From positions 434,001 through 498,000 of the forward strand of contig NZ_CDPP01000006.1 in assembly GCF_000829905.1 (NCBI RefSeq): a stretch of DNA of 64,000 nucleotides. The letters run 5' to 3'. The translations under genes and the position numbers were made by a program. Below are positions 46,116 through 55,036 of this stretch, in pieces (the first letter of the stretch is position 1; each line of letters opens with the position of its first letter). Below the pieces are notes generated by a model. That model did no database searches, was not told the DNA's origin, and saw nothing but the letters and a program-made list of their open reading frames with translations. This stretch comes from Beduini massiliensis. GTDB lineage: Bacteria > Bacillota_I > Bacilli_A > Erysipelotrichales > Coprobacillaceae.

Positions 46116-46886
46116 ATGACTAGATTAATTATTAATGCCGATGACTTTGGAATGAGTGAAGGAGTCACTTTAGGTATTCTGAAAGCACATCGTGATGGTG
46201 TATTACGTTCAACAACTTTAATGGTAGGAATGCCTTTTGCCGCTCAGGCAGCACAAATGGCAAAAGATTATCCGGATTTACACATTGGAATCCATTTCAC
46301 TTTAACTGCCGGTAAACCGGTATCTGATCCTAAAGAGATTCCTAGCTTAGTCGATCAAGACGGTTATTTCCATTCTCAAGACTGGCATTTAAAAAACAAA
46401 GAAAAACCAATGGATCAAGATGAGTTAAATTATGATGAGGTATATCATGAATTAGAAGCACAATTTAATCGTTTTATTGAATTAAATGGTCGTTTGCCGG
46501 ATCATATCGATTCCCATCATTTCTCTTCCTCATATCCACGTGTTCACGAACAAGCTAAAAAATTTGCTTATCAGTATGACTTGCCTGTGCGTTATACGCA
46601 TGACTATATTGAAAGCAATTATGAGAAAGTAGAGTTCTCTAATCGTTTCTATGCACAAAATGTGTCTATTGAGTATTTCACAAATGATTTTGATCAGATG
46701 CTTAAAAAAGATGCGTTTGAAATCATGTCACATCCGGCTTTTGTCGATCAGTATGTGATGACACACTCATCTTATAATGTTCAAAGATGCAAAGAATTAG
46801 ATGTTTTATGTGATCCTCGCTTAAAAGAATGGATCAAAGAAAATAATGTGGAAATGATCACGTTTGGAGATTTAAAAAAATTATAA
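46116..46886 (+). CDS. ChbG/YdjC carbohydrate deacetylase, copy 3
   Basis: A 256-residue third tandem paralogue: NADDFG, IHFTLTAG, IDSHHFSSS. It is closer to copy 2 (LPDH-I/F-DSHH, same insertion DELNYxEVY) than to copy 1. AAAGGGGACATAGA precedes the ATG. Ends the cluster before a terminator. Confidence 0.9.
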   Translation: MTRLIINADDFGMSEGVTLGILKAHRDGVLRSTTLMVGMPFAAQAAQMAKDYPDLHIGIHFTLTAGKPVSDPKEIPSLVDQDGYFHSQDWHLKNKEKPMDQDELNYDEVYHELEAQFNRFIELNGRLPDHIDSHHFSSSYPRVHEQAKKFAYQYDLPVRYTHDYIESNYEKVEFSNRFYAQNVSIEYFTNDFDQMLKKDAFEIMSHPAFVDQYVMTHSSYNVQRCKELDVLCDPRLKEWIKENNVEMITFGDLKKL

Positions 46887-46898
46887 AATAAAGAGGAT

Positions 46899-46941
46899 AA
46901 GGCTTCATTTCTTTTCCAACAAGGAGTGAGGCCTTTTATTT
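46899..46941 (+). terminator. Terminator of the chbG-2/3 operon
   Basis: AAGGCTTCA pairs with TGAGGCCTT (one G-U) around 19 bases and is followed by TTTATTT. Confidence 0.65.
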
Positions 46942-46975
46942 GCTGTATTGGGTTAATGTGTTGTATGATGAAAAA

Positions 46976-47053
46976 AACCTCAAGATTTATTTTGAGGTTT
47001 AAAATTATATTGAATTAAAATGGATATAACGGACTTGTAAGTTCCGTTTTTTT
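46976..47053 (+). ncRNA. Candidate small RNA between chbG-3 and the lipoprotein
   Basis: TTGCTG (46940-46945) and TATGAT (46964-46969) with an 18-bp spacer give a start near 46976. The roughly 78-nt product has hairpin AACCTCAA/TTGAGGTT and a second hairpin AACGGACT/AGT(T)CCGTT followed by seven T. No ORF beyond six codons. Structure and terminator are good; the promoter is only moderate. Confidence 0.4.
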
Positions 47054-47117
47054 AATAAGTAAGAGAAGGAAAAGCAAATTCAATATTTGCTCTGATGTCA
47101 TATTTTTACAATTCATA

Positions 47118-47609
47118 CTAGTCAATTTTTATCGTAAACGCCGCTTTAGAATCCATGATAGACGGATAATACGCTAGTTTCAAACCTGTATCCCCCTCCG
47201 GTTCTTCAAACACTAAATCCCCTTCAATGGTACCGCCAGCTAACAAATCCCCGCTATTTAATGCGTTAATGTTATCCAAAGCCGTGATTTTATAGCCATC
47301 TTCTTGACCATTGGAATTCTGCATTTTCCAATATAGAGCATTGTAAGAAATTTTATCCTCTGTTTTGTTTTCAATTTTAATATGGACAATCACATATTCT
47401 TTTCCCTCTGCGGCTTCAAAATACTGTTGCCCTTTTGTTTTTTCAACCCCTGTCACTCTGTATTCGACTTTTTTATAAGTCGCTGTCTCCGACTGAGCAA
47501 ATTCCGTCTTTTCTGGTGTTTTATCTTTCCCATCACCAGAACTTGAACATCCGCTCATCAACACCGCACATACTGCCAAAGCAGTCAATGCTTTCAATAA
47601 TTTTTTCAT
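47118..47609 (-). CDS. DUF4352-type lipoprotein
   Basis: A 163-residue secreted lipoprotein: basic start MKKLLK, hydrophobic core, lipobox LMSGC, then a Ser/Gly/Lys linker and an immunoglobulin-like DUF4352 domain (about 45-163; YKKVEYRVTGV, YVIVHIKIENKTED, LKLAYYP). Surface-exposed, function unknown; members often sit next to regulators or transporters. GGAGGGAAAAT precedes the chosen ATG. The promoter contains a perfect 20-bp palindrome, see 47627-47646. Confidence 0.85.
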   Translation of the reverse strand: MKKLLKALTALAVCAVLMSGCSSSGDGKDKTPEKTEFAQSETATYKKVEYRVTGVEKTKGQQYFEAAEGKEYVIVHIKIENKTEDKISYNALYWKMQNSNGQEDGYKITALDNINALNSGDLLAGGTIEGDLVFEEPEGDTGLKLAYYPSIMDSKAAFTIKID

Positions 47610-47626
47610 ATTTTCCCTCCACATTT

Positions 47627-47646
47627 AGAATAATTTCAATTATTCT
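47627..47646. promoter_or_regulatory. Perfect palindrome between the lipoprotein and XRE genes
   Basis: AGAATAATT-TC-AATTATTCT, nine-base arms. It lies just downstream of the minus-strand TTGTAA/TAGAAT promoter (17-bp spacer) of the lipoprotein and could bind the XRE repressor encoded divergently. Confidence 0.5.
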
Positions 47647-47761
47647 GTCTAAGATTATTCTAGCAAATAAAATAATCATTTACAATGATATTTTATCATT
47701 TTTGATATATGGTCAAATTATAGAAATATGAGAAAATAAGGTCGAAAGGAGTGTGTAAGCT

Positions 47762-48037
47762 ATGGAATTCGAGTTCCTTAATGAAGATAAACTTTATGAT
47801 ATGATTGGTAAAAATATAAAATATTATCGAAATTTATACAGCATATCAAAACAAAAAATGACACAAGAGACATTAGCCGAAAAAATTAATGTTTCCACAG
47901 CTTTGATCGGTAATCTAGAAAGCAGCCGAATTCACCAAGGTATTAGTATCTTAACTCTTTGGAAAATCAGCCAAGTCTTAGAAACTCCTATCGAAAAGTT
48001 TTTTCAAACACCTGTTATTGACCAAAATAAAGAATAA
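47762..48037 (+). CDS. XRE-family transcriptional regulator
   Basis: A 91-residue single-domain HTH protein. IGKNIKYYRNLYSISKQKMTQETLAEKINVSTALIGNLE covers the Cro/C1-type fold (about 15-75). Divergent from the DUF4352 lipoprotein with a shared palindrome, so it probably controls it. GAAAGGAGTGTGTAAGCT precedes the ATG. Confidence 0.85.
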   Translation: MEFEFLNEDKLYDMIGKNIKYYRNLYSISKQKMTQETLAEKINVSTALIGNLESSRIHQGISILTLWKISQVLETPIEKFFQTPVIDQNKE

Positions 48038-48091
48038 TCTATAATTCTATTATATCGATTCATACCTATACTTGGTCTGCTTTCAGCAGAC

Positions 48092-48125
48092 AAAAACCAG
48101 CGGATAAATTTATCTGCTGGTTTTT
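48092..48125. terminator. Bidirectional terminator
   Basis: AAAAACCAGCGGATAAA pairs with TTTATCTGCTGGTTTTT; serves the XRE gene and the convergent kinase gene. Confidence 0.8.
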
Positions 48126-49164
48126 ATGTAAGTGAAAAGGCTGCCATCATGATTACGAAAAGCCAAAAGACAGCAGTCAAAACCAGACCGATGACAATCA
48201 TGATCTTATTTTTACACTGACTAAATAAAGCCGTTTTCCTTAACCCCATGAAATCAAAAACTAAAAGCGGAATAAAAAGGAACCAAATCGAAAAACTGAC
48301 TTTTGATGCCAACTGTTCATTGCTCGTTCCATTCACGACAGTGATATGCATCGCTAAAAAAAGACTGGCAGTGTAATAGACAATCGCTGCGATCATATGA
48401 GAAATTTTTTTATGACGAAATCCGGGAATCCCATACTTTTTATGTTCATCAAGAAAGGCATCCGGATGATAATGGTGCAGTGCCTGTTTTAGCTGTTCGA
48501 CCTTCTGATATCTTCTTTGCGGATCTAAAGCTGTCGCTTTTAATATAATCTTGCTTTCCTCTCCGCCATACAGTTCATCTTGCGGCAGCTGCTTTGTGAA
48601 CAATACATTTAAAAGCACGCCTAAAGCATATATGTCACTGCGCGAGTCACTTTGAGAAAAACCAAACTGTTCCGGTGCAGCGTATCCAACACTTCCCATT
48701 ACCTGCGTATCTTTATTCTTCATATAATCATAAACACGTGAAATATCGAAATCAAAAAGAATCGCATGCCCACGATAGTAAAAGATATTTTCCGGTTTGA
48801 TATCCCGATGAATGATTGGTGGATAGAGCTGGTGAAGAAAACTTAAGGTATCACATAAATCATCCATGATACCTATAATCTGTTCCTTGTTCAACTCTTC
48901 GTTCATTAATACATTATCCAATGTCAGTCCATTGATGAACTCTTCAATCACGATCAGTTTTTCGTCTTGAACCCACAGATCCATTACCCGTACAAATCCG
49001 GGATTAGGATGTTCCTTTAAACGCTGATAGGTATCCAGATCATACTGACTTAGTTCCCTTTTAATATAACAACAATGATCAATCTCATGATAAACAAGCT
49101 CAATTTTCTTGCTTTCTGTTGCCTTAATCGTTTTAATTGTTCTATAAACGGTTAATTTATCCAT
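48124..49164 (-). CDS. Membrane-anchored Ser/Thr protein kinase
   Basis: A 346-residue kinase. VMDLWVQDEKLIVIEEFINGLTLD is the hinge region; HRDIKPEN carries catalytic D121; the metal motif is DFD rather than DFG; GSVGYAAPEQFG is the activation-loop end; the regulatory SRSDIYALGVLL follows. Residues about 255-275, 290-310 and 320-343 are membrane helices. It is divergent from a small XRE-type HTH gene, so that HTH protein is a likely substrate or partner. The glycine-rich loop is atypical. Confidence 0.85.
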   Translation of the reverse strand: MDKLTVYRTIKTIKATESKKIELVYHEIDHCCYIKRELSQYDLDTYQRLKEHPNPGFVRVMDLWVQDEKLIVIEEFINGLTLDNVLMNEELNKEQIIGIMDDLCDTLSFLHQLYPPIIHRDIKPENIFYYRGHAILFDFDISRVYDYMKNKDTQVMGSVGYAAPEQFGFSQSDSRSDIYALGVLLNVLFTKQLPQDELYGGEESKIILKATALDPQRRYQKVEQLKQALHHYHPDAFLDEHKKYGIPGFRHKKISHMIAAIVYYTASLFLAMHITVVNGTSNEQLASKVSFSIWFLFIPLLVFDFMGLRKTALFSQCKNKIMIVIGLVLTAVFWLFVIMMAAFSLT

Positions 49165-49225
49165 CCTACTATTCTCCCTTGTTAACCTACTGTAATTATT
49201 ATAAAATAAATTGGGTGAGAAAAAA

Positions 49226-49639
49226 ATGAAATCAACAACAGATTTATTAAATATTATAAAAAACAGTAAAGATGAAGCATTAAAAGAGACAATTGAAACA
49301 ATTAAAGAAATGTCCTTTAGTGAGTATTTCGATTATTTGTGCAGAATAAAAGAAGTAAGCCGAAGTGATATCATCAGGCAAACGAATTTATCCAGAACCT
49401 ATGCCTATCAGATTTTCGATGGAAGTAAGAAAGCCGGACGTGATAAGATTATTCAGATTGCTTTAGCTTTAAAAGGCAGCTTGAAAGAAACAGAACGTCT
49501 GCTTAAATTATCGGGACATAGTCCTCTGTATTCTAAGATCCGCAGAGACGCTGTTTTAATTTTTGCCATCGAACACCAGTTAACCGCTATAGCGGCTAAT
49601 GAATTATTAGATGATTTTCAGTTTGAATGTTTAGAATAA
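49226..49639 (+). CDS. XRE-like DNA-binding protein paired with the Ser/Thr kinase
   Basis: A 137-residue protein with a helix-turn-helix in the middle (about 45-95: SRSDIIRQTNLSRTYAYQIFDGSKKAGRDKIIQIALAL) and a C-terminal helical part. It is divergently transcribed from the kinase with only about 60 bp between. This kinase/HTH arrangement is seen in other gut Firmicutes; phosphorylation control is inference. Start taken at the ATG following GGGTGAGAAA; a TTG five codons upstream is possible. Thirteen bases before rmuC. Confidence 0.75.
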   Translation: MKSTTDLLNIIKNSKDEALKETIETIKEMSFSEYFDYLCRIKEVSRSDIIRQTNLSRTYAYQIFDGSKKAGRDKIIQIALALKGSLKETERLLKLSGHSPLYSKIRRDAVLIFAIEHQLTAIAANELLDDFQFECLE

Positions 49640-49652
49640 TGGAAGGAGCTTT

Positions 49653-50873
49653 ATGGAATATATTATAATTGGATTATTCATTTTGATCGTGGTGCTGCTG
49701 TTAGGGGTGATTTACCAGCAAACTCAGCAGAAAACAACTATGCAGCTAATAAAAAAAGAGATGATTGCCGAGTTATCAAATACGATTAAATGGTCTGTAG
49801 AACTGCAAAAGGAAATCGGTTTAACACAAAACAACAGTATAGCGCAGATGAATCAATCATTAATGATATCGTTAAGTCAGTTGGAAAAGCGTTTTCAGAC
49901 CTTAGAAATGACGAATGAACAGAAGTTAGATGGGCTGCGTCTGACTATGGAAAAAAGATTAAGCTATATTCAAGAAGACAGCAATAAGAAATTAGAGGAG
50001 ATTCGACATACTGTAGATGAAAAGCTCCAGACAACATTGGAAGAAAAAATGACGAAATCCTTCCAGTTAGTCAATGAACGATTGGAAGCAGTCTATAAAG
50101 GTTTGGGTGAAATGCAGACCTTGGCAAATGGGGTTGGCGACTTAAAGAAAGTATTATCCAACGTTAAAACACGAGGGATCTTAGGTGAAATTCAATTAGG
50201 CATGATCTTAGAAGAAATCCTGTCTGCAGAACAATATGAGACGAATGTCGCGACCGTCCCAAATAGTAAGAATGTTGTAGAGTATGCGATTAAACTGCCG
50301 GGTGATGAACGCAGTGTCTACTTGCCGATCGATTCAAAGTTCCCTGCTGATGCTTATCAGGCATTGCAGGAAGCCTATGAAACCGGAGATCCCAACCTTG
50401 TACAAAGTAATGCTGATATCTTAATACAACGCATCAAAAGCTTCGCTAAAGATATTAAAACGAAGTATATTGAACCTCCCTACACCACTGACTTTGCCAT
50501 CATGTTCCTGCCTTTTGAAGGCTTATATGCGGAAGCTGTTAATCGTGGTTTAGTGGAAGTACTGCAAAGAGATTATCATGTGAATCTGGCGGGTCCAAGC
50601 ACTATGGCGGCATTATTAAACAGCCTCCAAATGGGCTTTAGAACCATTGCCCTGCAAAAACGAAGCAGTGAAGTTTGGGAAGTGTTAGGTGCTGTTCGTA
50701 CTGAATTTGATAAGTTTGCCGATATTCTCTCTTTAACCCAGCAAAGAATCGATCAGGCAAATCGTGAATTAGATAAACTAGTGGGGGTCCGTACTCGGGC
50801 GATCCAACGTAAACTGCGAAACGTTGAAAAACTTGATACCGCTTTAGCACAGGATATTATTGAAACAGAATAA
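49653..50873 (+). CDS. rmuC: DNA recombination protein RmuC
   Basis: A 406-residue RmuC homologue. An N-terminal membrane helix (about 2-21) precedes a long coiled-coil (about 25-165) and the RmuC nuclease-like domain (about 170-370: GILGEIQLGMILEEIL, LPIDSKFPADAYQ, TTDFAIMFLPFEGLYAE). It limits DNA rearrangement at inverted repeats in E. coli. GGAAGGAGCTTT precedes the ATG, and the gene is only 13 bp after the HTH gene. Confidence 0.93.
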   Translation: MEYIIIGLFILIVVLLLGVIYQQTQQKTTMQLIKKEMIAELSNTIKWSVELQKEIGLTQNNSIAQMNQSLMISLSQLEKRFQTLEMTNEQKLDGLRLTMEKRLSYIQEDSNKKLEEIRHTVDEKLQTTLEEKMTKSFQLVNERLEAVYKGLGEMQTLANGVGDLKKVLSNVKTRGILGEIQLGMILEEILSAEQYETNVATVPNSKNVVEYAIKLPGDERSVYLPIDSKFPADAYQALQEAYETGDPNLVQSNADILIQRIKSFAKDIKTKYIEPPYTTDFAIMFLPFEGLYAEAVNRGLVEVLQRDYHVNLAGPSTMAALLNSLQMGFRTIALQKRSSEVWEVLGAVRTEFDKFADILSLTQQRIDQANRELDKLVGVRTRAIQRKLRNVEKLDTALAQDIIETE

Positions 50874-50909
50874 AAAAAGGTGAGCTTTATCCATTGCTCA
50901 TCTTTTTTA
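50873..50909. terminator. Bidirectional terminator
   Basis: AAAAAAGGTGAGC pairs with GCTCATCTTTTTT between the rmuC stop and the convergent P-type ATPase stop. Confidence 0.8.
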
Positions 50910-53255
50910 TAACCATTTTTCTAATCCGTACTTCTCCCATAATCGAATAATCCATTCCAAAAGCTTCGTAGACCACTCAAAAAACAGTGGTGAAAAGGTA
51001 ATCGCAGACACCAACAGCAAAAGAACGTTGAAATCGACAGCGACAAGTTCCAAAATTCCCTGTCCGATCAAGATACAAATCAAATACACCAAACGCATTG
51101 TATAAATCACAACTTTTCGATAAGTGGATAACGGGGAATATACTCTTTCTAACGCCAGCATATAGTTCCAACCGGTAATTAATACACTGGCGGTAGTCAG
51201 CATTGGACTGCTGGCTCCCATAGCACTGCCGATAGAAGTAATCAGCGTAATACAAATCACAATCGTTAAAGCGGTGGGAACCGCATTTTTAAAAACTTGT
51301 TTAAAGAAATGACCGTCTACACGATTAAAATTGGATTCTTGAGTCATCAGGAAAGTGGGAATCCCCACCGCACAGCTGCTGATGATGGATAACTGAATCG
51401 GTGCAAAGGGATAACCCTGTCCTAACAGAATCGTTTGTAAAGATAAAATAACCGAGAAAACCGTTTTAATCAAAAACATAGACGCCGCATAACTGATATT
51501 ATTAATAACCCGACGCCCTTCATTTACGATAGTGGGCATAACCGCAAAATTACAATCCATCAAAACCAGATTCGCTGCATGTTTAGCCGCATCACTTCCT
51601 GATGCCATGGCGATTGAAACATCTGATTCCTTAAACGCCAGTACATCGTTGACACCATCTCCGGTCATCGCAACAGTATGTCCTAATTTCTTGATGGCCA
51701 TAATCATCTGCTTTTTTTGTTTTGGCGTTACTCGTCCAAACACATTATAACGTGCGACTGCCTGTTCAATCGCATCTTCATCTTGCAAACTTGCTGCATC
51801 AATATATTTTTCGGCGTCCTTTAATCCTGCTCTTTTCGCAATCGCCGATACCGTCACCGGATCATCGCCGGAAATAATTTTAACTTTTACCCCTTGCTTT
51901 ACAAAGTAATCAAGAGTATCTTTGGCTTCTTTACGAATGACATCGGACATTTGAATGATGGCAATCGGTTCCAATCCCTCGGGTATTTCCCTATCTTGAT
52001 TAACATTGGGTGAATGCCCGACAACAATCAAACGATATCCTTCTTTTGCTAATTGATGGCATCTTTCCTGAAGATGTTCATAGCCATGAGGAAACAGGAA
52101 CTTATTGGCTCCCATCAGATAGGTTCCTTCTCCTTTAAAAGCAGCCCCGCTGTATTTACGATCGGAAGAGAATGGAATGAGATGATCCAACTCAAGCTCG
52201 TCCACTTCTTTAAACTGTTCACGTAAAGCCATTGCCGTGACATTTTCATCCTGAATGACACGCATCAGATTTCCCATGATGAAATCGATATCTGCCTTTT
52301 TTAAGGTTTCCACTTTCTCAACCGCGATGCGCCCCTCTGTAATTGTTCCTGTTTTATCCAAACATAAAACATCTACACGCGCCAATGTTTCCATACAAGA
52401 AAGTTCCTGTACCAGTACTTTCTTTTTTGCCAGACGCATAACCCCAATCGTCATGGCGACACTTGTCAATAAGACCAACCCTTCGGGAATCATCCCCAAT
52501 AAAGCGGCAACTGTCTGCAAGACAGAACTGCGGAATGTCAAATGAGTTAAAAAATATTGTTTTGCAAATAAGCCAACCCCGATCGGGATAATGATAATAC
52601 TAATCAATTTTAAGATACGATCTAAGTTGCGATTTAACTCCGAACGATGTTTTTTAAATTTCTTTGCTTCGGCAGTGATCTTTTCCATATAGTTGTCTTT
52701 ACCTACATGAACGACTTCACAATAAGCCTGACCGGAGGTGACAAAACTTCCCGAAAACAAAGAAGCCCCAACCCCTTTAAACTGCGGATCAGATTCTCCT
52801 GTCAATAAAGATTCATTGACCTCGATACGTCCCTCAACAATAACAGCATCCGTAGGAATCTGCAGTCCTTGTTTTAAAAACAGGATATCCCCAAGTACGA
52901 TCTGATCAACGGGAATGCTGATCTTGCTGCCATTTCGGATGGCTTCGATCTGACTGACGGTAAGAATGGTCAGTTTATCCAGTGTCCGCTTTGAACGGAT
53001 TTCCTGAATAATTCCCACCAATGTATTAGTCACAATGATCATAATAAACAACATGTTTTTGAAGGAACCGACAAGAATGACCAATCCCAATAAAATAATA
53101 TTAATAATATTGAAAAAAGTCATCGTATTATCTAAAAAGATTTGTTGGTATGTTTTTGTAATCGTATTGCTTAAAAGATTGACTTGTCCGTTTTCAATTC
53201 TTTGCTGTACTTCTTCGTTGCTTAATCCTTGTTTTACTTTATTATGATCGGTCAT
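50907..53255 (-). CDS. Cation-transporting P-type ATPase
   Basis: A 782-residue P-type ATPase: actuator motif LLTGESDP, phosphorylation motif CLDKTGTIT with D300, hinge TGDGVNDVLAFKESD, and membrane helices in the usual places. MIPEGL in the fourth helix replaces the PEGL/PEGM of Ca2+ or the CPC of copper pumps. It resembles the Firmicute group near streptococcal CaxP-type Ca2+ exporters. Metal identity is not settled by sequence. GAGGTGAAAAA precedes the ATG. Confidence 0.87.
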   Translation of the reverse strand: MTDHNKVKQGLSNEEVQQRIENGQVNLLSNTITKTYQQIFLDNTMTFFNIINIILLGLVILVGSFKNMLFIMIIVTNTLVGIIQEIRSKRTLDKLTILTVSQIEAIRNGSKISIPVDQIVLGDILFLKQGLQIPTDAVIVEGRIEVNESLLTGESDPQFKGVGASLFSGSFVTSGQAYCEVVHVGKDNYMEKITAEAKKFKKHRSELNRNLDRILKLISIIIIPIGVGLFAKQYFLTHLTFRSSVLQTVAALLGMIPEGLVLLTSVAMTIGVMRLAKKKVLVQELSCMETLARVDVLCLDKTGTITEGRIAVEKVETLKKADIDFIMGNLMRVIQDENVTAMALREQFKEVDELELDHLIPFSSDRKYSGAAFKGEGTYLMGANKFLFPHGYEHLQERCHQLAKEGYRLIVVGHSPNVNQDREIPEGLEPIAIIQMSDVIRKEAKDTLDYFVKQGVKVKIISGDDPVTVSAIAKRAGLKDAEKYIDAASLQDEDAIEQAVARYNVFGRVTPKQKKQMIMAIKKLGHTVAMTGDGVNDVLAFKESDVSIAMASGSDAAKHAANLVLMDCNFAVMPTIVNEGRRVINNISYAASMFLIKTVFSVILSLQTILLGQGYPFAPIQLSIISSCAVGIPTFLMTQESNFNRVDGHFFKQVFKNAVPTALTIVICITLITSIGSAMGASSPMLTTASVLITGWNYMLALERVYSPLSTYRKVVIYTMRLVYLICILIGQGILELVAVDFNVLLLLVSAITFSPLFFEWSTKLLEWIIRLWEKYGLEKWL

Positions 53256-53373
53256 TTTTTCACCTCAAATTCGTTCATATGACATTATATAACATTTCTT
53301 TCATTGACTTTATGATACAATAAATCACCATTTTAAGCAACTGATTACCCTTACCATTAGTTTTGCCTGATAA

Positions 53374-53403
53374 ACAAAAAATAGACCATTGTAAGGTCTA
53401 TTT
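53374..53403 (-). terminator. Terminator of the unknown membrane protein gene
   Basis: Minus-strand ATAGACC pairs with GGTCTAT and is followed by TTTTTGTTT; overlaps the TAG stop. Confidence 0.75.
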
Positions 53404-54978
53404 TAACTGTAATATCTCTGTTACCTCTTCTTCTAACAGATAGCCGATATTTAACGTATCCCCGGCTTGAATGAATGGAATATTTTTCTCATCGACACTG
53501 ATTTTAACTCGATATTTATTTCCATCGGTATCCTTAATATAATAGTAGCTGTCCCCATTAATCAAAGAATCTGTTATAGAGCCTATTGTAATTTCTTTAA
53601 ATTTGACATTTTCTTGATCTATAACGGCATCTTTATCCCCAATATAATTTTGAGCAGCTGCTTCAATTCCTTCAGATGAATCTGTCACGACAACCTTTTG
53701 ATAATCGGTCACATCTACAAAAGCATACATCTTTACCAGCCCGGCATTATCTTTTAATGAAATCAGATATGTCGGTTTGTTGTTTAGATTGATAAGCAAT
53801 GGGAAACTTGCGGTATAGTTCATTTGCTGAACCTGACCTTTGGCACTTTCCATTGCCGATGTTTCCTGAGCTCCCGGTACCGGATAGAAGATTGTTTCTT
53901 TCGTTCTCATATTCGATAAGATAAACCCAATATTGGCAGCATCTTCGGTCGCTGAAGTAATTCCCGTATACAAATAGATATCATCATCTTTTGCGATATA
54001 ATTGTAACCGTCTGTTGTTTTAACCACATTTTTCTGTCCGATAATCGAATTGATAAAACCATTACGATAACGTCCCCAGTCATCACTTTGTTCAATCAAT
54101 AACGAAGCGGGATAAATATGATCAACCCATGTTGGTACATCCGCTACATTATAATATTGTGAGTCTCCTGTCACCGGATCTAAAATAACGGCTCCTTTGA
54201 CATCTTCCAACAATTCTACCCCTTTGTATTTCAGCACAGGTACGATCCAGAAAGGTTTTCCTGTTTCATCGACTTCAAATGATTCCTCACCGAAGATAAA
54301 TGTTGGATACTGAAAGCGCAATTGACGATAAAGATTTTCATTAAACATAGCAGAAGGAAGGATCTTCATCCCTTTTTCCAATTTCACTAAGTTTGATGAA
54401 CCGTCTACGGAATCTACAGTAATGTATCCCATTACCCCATCACTGCGGTTCGAGAAATATTTAAAGAACCCGTTATATTCCAACGGAGTGACACGTACAA
54501 CACGATTTTTATAATTAATCTGCGTATACAGATCCGACACATAAAACTGAGAAACTAACTCCGGCATTTGTCCCATGACACGATCCCCTAGTTTACTGGA
54601 AGAATCTTTATCTAACAAAGGTAAAGAGTTAAGGTCTACAACACTGACATCGGCAGTAAAGTCTCCGTCTTCACGTACTGTAATACGTTTTGAATACATA
54701 GATGCATTGATCAGCGGTGAATAAAAAATATTTAAAACGACAATCGCCAACACAATGACAACTAAAATCATTGGCTTTTTGCTGTTAAACTTCATTTTCT
54801 GCATTTGACGCGGATCAAAACTAGAAGCGAAATAGATGATCGTATAAAAGGCGATCAGCATCGCTGCATACACATAAAACAACATCGATTGTAAATTTAA
54901 CGGCGGTAACATAAAGTAATATAAAACAGCCCCTGCTATAACCGTTAATACAATATTAATCAGAGTTTTCTTTTTCAT
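53398..54978 (-). CDS. Large membrane protein with extracytoplasmic domain, function unknown
   Basis: A 526-residue protein with three N-terminal helices (about 7-24, 32-52, 68-88) and then about 430 residues outside. The exposed part is rich in beta strands and Tyr/Asn; no catalytic motif is recognised. The N-terminal layout is the same as in proteins that anchor a large sensor or scaffold domain. AAGGAGGCATT precedes the ATG. Its neighbours (P-type ATPase and MBL hydrolase) are separate units, so no role can be assigned. Confidence 0.55.
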   Translation of the reverse strand: MKKKTLINIVLTVIAGAVLYYFMLPPLNLQSMLFYVYAAMLIAFYTIIYFASSFDPRQMQKMKFNSKKPMILVVIVLAIVVLNIFYSPLINASMYSKRITVREDGDFTADVSVVDLNSLPLLDKDSSSKLGDRVMGQMPELVSQFYVSDLYTQINYKNRVVRVTPLEYNGFFKYFSNRSDGVMGYITVDSVDGSSNLVKLEKGMKILPSAMFNENLYRQLRFQYPTFIFGEESFEVDETGKPFWIVPVLKYKGVELLEDVKGAVILDPVTGDSQYYNVADVPTWVDHIYPASLLIEQSDDWGRYRNGFINSIIGQKNVVKTTDGYNYIAKDDDIYLYTGITSATEDAANIGFILSNMRTKETIFYPVPGAQETSAMESAKGQVQQMNYTASFPLLINLNNKPTYLISLKDNAGLVKMYAFVDVTDYQKVVVTDSSEGIEAAAQNYIGDKDAVIDQENVKFKEITIGSITDSLINGDSYYYIKDTDGNKYRVKISVDEKNIPFIQAGDTLNIGYLLEEEVTEILQLK

Positions 54979-55036
54979 AATGCCTCCTTGACAATACCAT
55001 TAATATACACCAAATATGTGACAATTTCCACCGATA

